This document shows positions 25,161 to 31,078 of a stretch of DNA of 33,175 nt, piece after piece. The DNA is from JBBKWX01 sp037969175. GTDB taxonomy: Bacteria > Bacteroidota > Bacteroidia > AKYH767-A > JBBKVM01. The position numbers were made by a program, and so were the translations under genes. Each line of letters opens with the position of its first letter. The first letter of the stretch is position 1. The notes below the pieces were generated by a model. The model ran no database searches. It had not been told where the DNA came from and saw only the letters and a program-made list of their open reading frames with translations. Location: assembly GCA_037969175.1 (NCBI GenBank), contig JBBKWX010000134.1:1-33175 (forward strand), given 5' to 3'.

Positions 25161-25266
25161 GGAGGGGCAGCCCTAAAAAAAACACATGCTCAAGGAAAAT
25201 ATATTTGATTTTCTACGTTGTTAAAGTTGGAAATGGATAACAACGCCTCATTGCATTGAAATTTCC

Positions 25267-25274
25267 TATATTTG
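25267..25274 (+). promoter_or_regulatory. Putative -7 promoter element for the metal-binding lipoprotein
   Basis: TATATTTG, a perfect match, 23 bp upstream of the ATG at 25298. The only TTG candidates upstream are spaced too closely (13 bp), so the -33 box is unclear. The rest of 25201-25266 is plain A+T-rich sequence. Confidence 0.5.
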
Positions 25275-25297
25275 TAAATCACAAAACAAACAGAAAA

Positions 25298-25567
25298 ATG
25301 AAGAAAAACATCTTAGGATTTGCAGCCATCATGGCATTTGCATTTACATTAAGCATGACATCATGTTCAAGCGCGGATAAGCCGGCTGAAGAAGCTACTA
25401 CAGAAGAAGCTACTACTGACGGAACAGAAGCTGCTGCAACTGAAGAAATGCATGCTCATGCACATTACAAATGTCCAATGGACTGTGAAAAAGGCAAGGA
25501 ATATGAAGAAGCAGGAGTTTGTCCTGTTTGCAAAATGGAACTTGTTGAAGTTAAAACTGAAGGTTAA
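25298..25567 (+). CDS. Heavy-metal-binding domain lipoprotein
   Basis: An 89-residue lipoprotein. The start at 25298 gives a clean signal (MKKNILGFAAIMAFAF) and a lipobox-like MTSC with Cys23; a reading from 25256 would place the -7 element inside the gene. Residues 24-50 are a Thr/Ala/Glu-rich spacer with repeats of EEATT. The C-terminal domain carries His52, His54 and His56 (HAHAH), then CPMDC (Cys59, Cys63) and CPVC (Cys75, Cys78) followed by KMELV, which matches the heavy-metal-binding domain found alone or at the N-terminus of copper and cation efflux proteins. It probably binds copper or a similar ion in the periplasm or at the outer membrane. No efflux genes are adjacent; a terminator follows. 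Confidence 0.85.
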   Translation: MKKNILGFAAIMAFAFTLSMTSCSSADKPAEEATTEEATTDGTEAAATEEMHAHAHYKCPMDCEKGKEYEEAGVCPVCKMELVEVKTEG

Positions 25568-25585
25568 TATTTAACCACATAATTA

Positions 25586-25618
25586 AGCCTCCCGGAATAC
25601 TAACGGGAGGCTTTTTTT
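25586..25618 (+). terminator. Rho-independent terminator after the metal-binding lipoprotein
   Basis: A 9-bp GC-rich stem (AGCCTCCCG / CGGGAGGCT) with a 9-nt loop and seven T, 18 bp after the stop. Confidence 0.92.
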
Positions 25619-25688
25619 ATGCCCGCATATAAGTTCTGATATGTATGTCCGTTAATATCCTGAATCTGAAATCTTCCAAATACACATC

Positions 25689-25696
25689 TATTTTTG
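25689..25696 (+). promoter_or_regulatory. Putative -7 promoter element for the exported protein gene
   Basis: TATTTTTG matches TAnnTTTG, 11 bp upstream of the ATG at 25708. It would lie inside the gene if the upstream in-frame ATG at 25645 were used. Confidence 0.45.
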
Positions 25697-25707
25697 TTTC
25701 TTTGTTT

Positions 25708-27198
25708 ATGCGCTTCAGGGTAAAACTATTTTTCGGCCTTTTTTCAATGCTGTTTTCAACAGCCGTTTTTAGTCAGGAAATTCAGTGGTCAGAGCCGGGC
25801 ATCACCAATCCTAAACTCCCCTATCATAAAGTATTGGGCTATGATGATGAAGGATTTTTCCTTTTGCTCAGCAATCTGGGAATGGACAATGACAGAGACA
25901 GAGTAGGATTCAAAAAAAGGCGATACGGCCTTGCCTACTTTGATGATAATCTGAAGAAAAGTTGGGAGCAAGAAATTGAAACCGGAGATGAAGTTTTACA
26001 GGACATCATTTTTGCTGCCGGACGGATCTGGATGTTGAGTTCAGAAGAAGACCGGAATCTTAAAAAACAATATGTATATCTGCGACAGATCGGAGTAAAA
26101 GGCGCATGGAAAGGTTCGAGGATAAAAATTGATGAATGGGATAATTCAGAAGCTATCGTAAACTCAAGCCAGATAAGCGTTTCAAAAGATCATCTTCATA
26201 TGTTATTGACTTATGATCTGGAAACACCCAGCAGAGCGGATCAGGCTATTCGCGCTATAAGTGTTGATACCAGCGGTGCAGTTTCATGGGCTGCGAAAAT
26301 TGAATTGCCTTACAAGGAAAAAAATCTGAACCGGATAAGCACACTTATATCAAACAAAAACAGACTTTTTATTTTAGGTCTTGCTTTTCATGCAGAACAA
26401 AAAGAGAAAGGTCCGGGTAAAAGTTCATATCGTTTTTTTGATTTTGATCCTACAGTTCAAACATTGAAAGAAGAAGAAATTCGATTTGAAGATCGTTTCA
26501 TTTCTGATGTAGGAATTAGTATCGATGAGATAAATGACAAGGTAGTAATGGCCGGATTTTTTAGCGATAAAAACACCTACTCCACTGCCGGTGTTTTTTT
26601 TAATTCCTACGATCCTCAATCAAGAAGCACAAAAGAAATGCGTTCAGAACGGTTTCCTGATACTTATCTGGCCCGCTTTATAGGCGAATTTAAAGCCAAT
26701 AAAGGAAAGGAATTAACCAATTATACTATTGACAGATTGATACTCCGAAATGATGGAGGAGCAGTGATCGTGGCTGAAGCTTTTTATCGTGATGAATATA
26801 CATATTACGATGTCTTTACTCAGACCTTCACACGCAGAGTGATCTATAATTACAATAATGTTTTAGTTGTTTCCATAAACAAAGATGGCAGTATTGATTG
26901 GGGATCCATTGTTCCAAAGAATCAAAGTTCGGTAGATGATGGTGGTTTTTATTCTTCCTATTTGAATTATATTGAACAGGATCAAATGATTTATATATAT
27001 AATACCCTCGCCGGAAAAAGAAATGCAGTGATGTTATATCAAGTAACTAATCGTGGAGCAGAAAATCAACGCATGCTTTTTAAAGAAAATGAAGAAGTCC
27101 AGATCGTTGCTAAAAGCGGAATGCAGATAGATACGGATATGGTGATCCTGCCTGCAACCGTCAAGAAAAAATCCAGATTATTGAAAATTGTTTTCTAG
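25708..27198 (+). CDS. Exported protein of unknown function
   Basis: A 496-residue protein starting MRFRVKLFFGLFSMLFSTAV with a Sec signal peptide that ends near FSQ. An upstream in-frame ATG (25645) would hide the signal and contain the -7 motif. I do not recognise the family. The mature part (EIQWSEPGITNPKLPYHKVLG) has repeating short hydrophobic strands with polar turns, for example GRIWMLSSEEDR, NKNRLFILGLAF, DKVVMAGFFSD and DGGAVIVAEAFY, a pattern that suggests a beta-propeller. There is no lipobox and no T9SS C-terminal domain, so a periplasmic location is likely. The stop is directly followed by the ATG of a methyltransferase gene, so the two are translated from one message. Confidence 0.85.
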   Translation: MRFRVKLFFGLFSMLFSTAVFSQEIQWSEPGITNPKLPYHKVLGYDDEGFFLLLSNLGMDNDRDRVGFKKRRYGLAYFDDNLKKSWEQEIETGDEVLQDIIFAAGRIWMLSSEEDRNLKKQYVYLRQIGVKGAWKGSRIKIDEWDNSEAIVNSSQISVSKDHLHMLLTYDLETPSRADQAIRAISVDTSGAVSWAAKIELPYKEKNLNRISTLISNKNRLFILGLAFHAEQKEKGPGKSSYRFFDFDPTVQTLKEEEIRFEDRFISDVGISIDEINDKVVMAGFFSDKNTYSTAGVFFNSYDPQSRSTKEMRSERFPDTYLARFIGEFKANKGKELTNYTIDRLILRNDGGAVIVAEAFYRDEYTYYDVFTQTFTRRVIYNYNNVLVVSINKDGSIDWGSIVPKNQSSVDDGGFYSSYLNYIEQDQMIYIYNTLAGKRNAVMLYQVTNRGAENQRMLFKENEEVQIVAKSGMQIDTDMVILPATVKKKSRLLKIVF

Positions 27199-27987
27199 AT
27201 GATCCAAAAATTGAGAATGATTTTTTCCTGGATCAAATTTCGACTAAGAAGTGTGAATGCGCATGGATTACATTCTCCTTTCCTTTTTGATCTTTATAAT
27301 AAAATGACCGATGGCGCTACATATTATATGTTTGGTCCGCTGGCAAGCTTGAGATCTAAGATGCTTACGGATACAAGGAAAATTGAAGTGTTTGATGCCG
27401 GTGCAGGATCACATCTTCATGGAAAAAAGGAAAAAAGAAAAGTTTCTGATATTGCCGGATCTTCGTTAAAAAAACAAAAACGCGCTGAATTTCTTTTTAA
27501 GATCGTGAATGAATTTCAATGCAAATATATTTTAGAATTAGGAACCTCATTGGGCATCACTTCATGTTATCTGGCGGCTGTCAGCCATGAAAGTAAAGTG
27601 ATCACGATCGAAGCTGCTCCAGAGATAGCGAAGATAGCTCGAGAAAATATTTCATTATTGGATCTGAAAAATATTGATGTTGTTGATGGTAAATTTGATG
27701 ATGTACTGGATGCTGTTTTAGCGAATCAGGATACATTGGATCTAGTATTTATTGATGGTGATCATCGTTATGAAGCTGTATTAAAAAACTTCAATAAGAT
27801 CCTGCCAAAACTCAATAACAACAGTGTTGTTATTCTGGATGATATTCATTGGTCGACAGGAATGGAGCAGGCTTGGAAAGAGATAATGAAAGATGAAAAA
27901 GTACGTGTAAGTATAGATGTATATGATATGGGTATTTTATTTTTCAGAAAAGAAATGAGCAAAGAAGATTTCTCTATTCGCTTCTGA
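27199..27987 (+). CDS. Class I SAM-dependent methyltransferase
   Basis: A 262-residue cytoplasmic protein. The Rossmann core carries motif I ILELGTSLGITS (111-122), the acidic residue at the end of strand 2 (Glu138 in VITIEAAPE), FIDGDHRYEAV near 184-193 and ILDDIHWS near 212-219, a pattern close to O-methyltransferases of the Methyltransf_24 type. An N-terminal segment of about 105 residues precedes it, with HGLHSPFLFDLYN at 22-34 and a Lys-rich stretch near 75-95. Substrate unknown. It abuts the gene for the exported protein with no gap. Confidence 0.88.
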   Translation: MIQKLRMIFSWIKFRLRSVNAHGLHSPFLFDLYNKMTDGATYYMFGPLASLRSKMLTDTRKIEVFDAGAGSHLHGKKEKRKVSDIAGSSLKKQKRAEFLFKIVNEFQCKYILELGTSLGITSCYLAAVSHESKVITIEAAPEIAKIARENISLLDLKNIDVVDGKFDDVLDAVLANQDTLDLVFIDGDHRYEAVLKNFNKILPKLNNNSVVILDDIHWSTGMEQAWKEIMKDEKVRVSIDVYDMGILFFRKEMSKEDFSIRF

Positions 27988-28002
27988 TCAATGAAATATT
28001 CC

Positions 28003-28010
28003 TATTTTTG
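28003..28010 (+). promoter_or_regulatory. Putative -7 promoter element for the ABC ATPase gene
   Basis: TATTTTTG matches TAnnTTTG, 35 bp upstream of the ATG at 28046. No clear -33 box. Confidence 0.4.
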
Positions 28011-28045
28011 AAAGAATAAGTCTAACCTCTCTTTTTATTTTTATC

Positions 28046-28768
28046 ATGGATTTAGTAATTACACTCAAAGACATAAAGAGGCATTACAAGATGGGTACTG
28101 AACTCATCAAAGCATTACAATCGGTCTCACTTGATATTAAGAAAGGTGAATATGTTGCATTGATGGGTCCATCGGGATCCGGCAAATCAACATTGATGAA
28201 TATCATCGGATGTCTGGATACCCCTTCAGGAGGAGAATATTGGTTGAGTGGTATCAATGTAAGCAAGATGAATGAAGACGAATTGGCGGAAACCAGGAAC
28301 AAGGAGATCGGGTTTATATTTCAAACTTTTAATTTACTGCCCCGCTCTACTGCATTACAAAATGTAGAATTACCGTTGGTATATGCCGGATTCCGAAAAG
28401 CTGAACGTGCTGAGAAAGCCAAAAAGTCCTTGGAGGATGTAGGCTTGGGCGACCGTATCACGCATAAACCTAACGAACTCAGCGGCGGACAAAGACAACG
28501 TGTTGCAGTGGCTAGGGCATTGGTAAATAATCCTTCCATAATCCTTGCTGATGAACCAACAGGTAATCTGGATACTAAGACATCGTATGAGATCATGGGA
28601 CTGTTTGAAGAGATCCATCAAAAGGGAAATACCATCATTGTTGTTACCCATGAAGAAGACATCGCAAGGCATGCACACAGGATTATTCGATTGAGAGATG
28701 GGCTGGTTGAAAGTGATTCGTTGAATTCTAATATCATGACCATGTCTAAATATGAGACACAAATATGA
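28046..28768 (+). CDS. ABC transporter ATP-binding protein (MacB/LolD type)
   Basis: A 240-residue ATPase. Walker A GPSGSGKST is at 41-49, Q-loop Gln93 in IFQTFNLLPR, signature LSGGQRQR at 145-152, Walker B IILADEPTG at 165-173 with Glu170, and switch His202. FQTFNLLPR and the D-loop GNLDTKTS are typical of the family that works with MacB, LolCE or FtsX-like permeases, used for lipoprotein release, efflux or cell-envelope mechanotransmission. No permease is adjacent; the partner must be elsewhere. Its stop overlaps the next gene by 4 bp (ATGA). Confidence 0.93.
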   Translation: MDLVITLKDIKRHYKMGTELIKALQSVSLDIKKGEYVALMGPSGSGKSTLMNIIGCLDTPSGGEYWLSGINVSKMNEDELAETRNKEIGFIFQTFNLLPRSTALQNVELPLVYAGFRKAERAEKAKKSLEDVGLGDRITHKPNELSGGQRQRVAVARALVNNPSIILADEPTGNLDTKTSYEIMGLFEEIHQKGNTIIVVTHEEDIARHAHRIIRLRDGLVESDSLNSNIMTMSKYETQI

Positions 28769-29313
28769 AGATCTACACAAAAAAAGGTGATGGTGGAAAT
28801 ACATCTTTGATTGGGGGAACACGGGTTCCCAAAGATCATATTCGAATCGAAGCCTACGGTACAATAGATGAGCTTAATTCCTATATCGGATTATTGAGAG
28901 ATCAGGATATCTCTGAAAAAGCAAAAGCAGTTTTAATAGAAACCCAAGATCGGTTATTTACCATAGGATCCTTACTTGCGGCTGACCCCGAAAAGAGCAA
29001 AATGGTATTGCCACTCCTTCAGGAGGCGGATATTTCTTTTCTTGAAGAGGAGATAGACCGAATGGATGCGATCCTGCCTCCAATGAAGTCGTTTGTTTTG
29101 CCCGGAGGGCATACTACAGTTTCATATTGTCATTTAGCACGCTGTGTTTGCCGCAGAGCTGAAAGGAATACTATTCATTTGCAAAGAGAGAATCCGGTTG
29201 ACTCCCTCATCATTCCTTACTTAAATCGATTATCGGATTATTTATTTGTTCTGTCGCGAATGTTAGCTATGGAGCTTGGAGCTATAGAAACGCCATGGAA
29301 GCCACGTCTTTAG
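28765..29313 (+). CDS. Cob(I)yrinic acid a,c-diamide adenosyltransferase (PduO type)
   Basis: A 182-residue enzyme that transfers the adenosyl group of ATP to cob(I)alamin, giving adenosylcobalamin for mutases and similar enzymes. The N-terminal ATP-binding motif IYTKKGDGGNTSLIGG is at 3-18, followed by RIEAYGTIDELNSYIGLL; the helix near 124-136 has the conserved Arg-rich motif CRRAERNTI, and NRLSDYLFVLSRM closes the domain. Length is normal for a stand-alone PduO. It overlaps the ABC ATPase gene by 4 bp, but no cobalamin transport or synthesis gene is nearby. Confidence 0.94.
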   Translation: MKIYTKKGDGGNTSLIGGTRVPKDHIRIEAYGTIDELNSYIGLLRDQDISEKAKAVLIETQDRLFTIGSLLAADPEKSKMVLPLLQEADISFLEEEIDRMDAILPPMKSFVLPGGHTTVSYCHLARCVCRRAERNTIHLQRENPVDSLIIPYLNRLSDYLFVLSRMLAMELGAIETPWKPRL

Positions 29314-29363
29314 CTTATTTAGTGAATTTTTTCAATAAATGACATTTGCTATTGTAATTTTTA

Positions 29364-29371
29364 TAATTTTG
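29364..29371 (+). promoter_or_regulatory. Putative -7 promoter element for the DUF2795 gene
   Basis: TAATTTTG matches TAnnTTTG. TTTG at 29345-29348 lies upstream at a short spacing of 15 bp. It predicts a leader of about 50 nt before the ATG at 29431. Confidence 0.45.
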
Positions 29372-29430
29372 TGCCCCTTATAGAATCCCTTTTATGGGGA
29401 ATTAATTAACCTAAAAAAACTGAGGGCACC

Positions 29431-29652
29431 ATGTACTGGACTTTAGAACTGGCTTCCCATCTGGAAGATGCTCCCTGGCCTGCAACCAAGGACGAATTGA
29501 TTGACTACGCAATACGCTCAGGCGCTCCGTTGGAAGTGATAGAAAACCTTCAGGAACTTGAAGACGAAGGCGAAGCATATGAAACTATTGAAGAAATATG
29601 GCCGGATTATCCTACCAAGGATGATTTCTTTTTTAACGAAGACGAATATTAA
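29431..29652 (+). CDS. DUF2795 domain protein
   Basis: A 73-residue acidic cytoplasmic protein that starts MYWTLELASHLEDAPWPATK and ends DDFFFNEDEY. The pattern HLEDAPWPATKDELIDYAIR followed by GAPLEVIENLQEL and EDEGEAYETIEEIWPDYP is the form of DUF2795 widespread in Bacteroidota. Function unknown. It appears to be a single-gene unit, with its own -7 motif before it and a terminator after it, which suggests steady independent expression. Confidence 0.88.
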   Translation: MYWTLELASHLEDAPWPATKDELIDYAIRSGAPLEVIENLQELEDEGEAYETIEEIWPDYPTKDDFFFNEDEY

Positions 29653-29672
29653 TATCTTCTAATAACGATCTG

Positions 29673-29707
29673 AGGCTTATATGGATAAAACTGTATAAGC
29701 CTTTTTT
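29673..29707 (+). terminator. Rho-independent terminator after the DUF2795 gene
   Basis: A 9-bp stem (AGGCTTATA / TATAAGCCT) with a 12-nt loop and six T, starting 20 bp after the stop and ending 11 bp before the MFS start codon. Confidence 0.85.
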
Positions 29708-29718
29708 CATTCATAGCT

Positions 29719-30972
29719 GTGACGCAAAAAAAAACGGATAGCCACGATCCTTATTCAGCATTAAGAATAAAGGATTTTCGATTTCATATTTTGTCTCGGT
29801 TGTTTCTTACTATCGGGGTTCAGATGCAGGCTGTTATTGTTGGCTGGCAGATCTACGAGATCACTAAAGATGTATTGTCACTTGGCTTAATAGGACTTGC
29901 CGAAGCTGTACCTGCTATCAGTATCGCTTTCTTTGCCGGTCAATTGATAGACCGGAAAGATCGCAGATCCATCATCCTCTATTTTCATTTACTTCTGATT
30001 CTGGCCTCTGTCCTGTTAGTATATCTGGCCTATGATCCGGATCTTCTAAGATCAGTAGGGGCTTCTCCATTGTATATTTCAATATTCATTACCGGTGTAG
30101 CTCGTGGGTTTCTGGGACCTGCTATTTCAGCATTCATGCCCCAACTGGTACCCCGAAATATCTATGCAAATTCATCTACCTGGAATAGTACTGTCTGGCA
30201 AACCGGAGCTGTAGCCGGTCCTGCCGCTGGTGGATTGATCTATGCTACTTCCGGGTACACAGTTACATATGTAATTGCAGCATTGTGCATCTTAATTTCA
30301 TTTCTGGCTGTACTGCAGATCAGTCCAAAACCTTATCCTAAGAGTGCTATCATTGAGCCTTTAAAAGAAAGACTGACTTCCGGGATCAAATTCGTTTTTG
30401 CAAATAAGATCATGTTAAGTGCGCTGTCTCTTGATCTGTTTGCAGTTCTTTTCGGAGGGGCTGTAGCACTGCTTCCTGTTTTTGCAGAAGATATTCTAAA
30501 AGTTGGACCGGAAGGTCTGGGTATGCTGAGAGCAGCCCCGGCCGCAGGAGCTATCCTGATGGCGATTATACTGGCTTTCAAACCTCCGACATTGCATGCC
30601 GGAAGAAACCTGCTTATTGCAGTTGCTGCTTATGGTTTATGTATGATCTTTTTTGCATTATCTACGAGTTTTTATCTAAGTTTATTCATCCTTGCGTTGT
30701 CGGGTATGTTTGATAATGTAAGTGTGGTGATTCGAAGTACCATCATGCAGCTACTTACTCCGGACCATATGCGGGGGAGAGTTTCGGCAGTCAATACGAT
30801 CTTTATCGGTTCATCAAATGAGATCGGAGCTGTTGAATCCGGTGTTGCTGCCAAGTTCCTTGGATTGATCACTTCTGTGGTGGTTGGCGGGATAATAACA
30901 CTAACGGTAGTTGGTATAACTGCCACAAAGGCACCCTCATTACGCAGACTCAGCCTTAATGACGTGAAATAA
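29719..30972 (+). CDS. MFS transporter (EntS/MFS_3-like)
   Basis: A 417-residue inner-membrane transporter with about 12 hydrophobic segments. It starts at a GTG (TQKKTDSHDPYSALRIKDFR), since the first in-frame ATG (MQAV) would cut into TM1. The loop 2-3 motif is present as GQLIDRKDRRSIIL, and GVARGFLGPAISAFMPQLVPR, NSTVWQTGAVAGPAAGGLIY and LLTPDHMRGRVSAVN are typical of the MFS_3 group, which includes the enterobactin exporter EntS. Substrate unknown; siderophore or drug export is possible. It follows the terminator of the DUF2795 gene by 11 bp, with no clear promoter of its own. Confidence 0.88.
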   Translation: MTQKKTDSHDPYSALRIKDFRFHILSRLFLTIGVQMQAVIVGWQIYEITKDVLSLGLIGLAEAVPAISIAFFAGQLIDRKDRRSIILYFHLLLILASVLLVYLAYDPDLLRSVGASPLYISIFITGVARGFLGPAISAFMPQLVPRNIYANSSTWNSTVWQTGAVAGPAAGGLIYATSGYTVTYVIAALCILISFLAVLQISPKPYPKSAIIEPLKERLTSGIKFVFANKIMLSALSLDLFAVLFGGAVALLPVFAEDILKVGPEGLGMLRAAPAAGAILMAIILAFKPPTLHAGRNLLIAVAAYGLCMIFFALSTSFYLSLFILALSGMFDNVSVVIRSTIMQLLTPDHMRGRVSAVNTIFIGSSNEIGAVESGVAAKFLGLITSVVVGGIITLTVVGITATKAPSLRRLSLNDVK

Positions 30973-31004
30973 TAAAATATCCTCCTCGGCAAGGCTTTTG
31001 AACA

Positions 31005-31034
31005 TTGAGCCGGCATCAAATTTTTGTACATTTG
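31005..31034 (+). promoter_or_regulatory. Promoter of secA (TTG-N19-TACATTTG)
   Basis: TTG at 31005-31007, 19-bp spacer, -7 TACATTTG at 31027-31034. It predicts a leader of about 38 nt before the ATG at 31079. Confidence 0.65.
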
Positions 31035-31078
31035 TCAACCTTTTTCAGCTAAATCCCCGCCCCTAAGGCAAGCATATC

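Larger units (their letters stand above)
24841..25200. repeat. Gene-free block dense in inverted repeats
   Basis: About 360 bp without a credible gene, holding at least six hairpin-forming inverted repeats listed separately, some with short perfect arms and 3-nt loops. It is richer in G+C than its surroundings (35 of 60 bases in 25081-25140 by hand count). It also contains the phrase GATAGCAGCGGAAAGCCCGA (25121-25140) and a CCACGAAGGCTCTAAAG segment at 25053-25069; from memory both resemble sequences dispersed in Bacteroidota intergenic regions, which I cannot verify here. A weak 63-codon minus-strand reading frame (24838-25029) has no family features. It may be a dispersed repeat element or a structured RNA. 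Confidence 0.6.

Noticed and set aside
28370..28864. A 164-codon open frame on the minus strand
   Set aside because: It lies antisense to the ABC ATPase and adenosyltransferase genes, whose motifs are complete; a Cys- and Ser-rich shadow.
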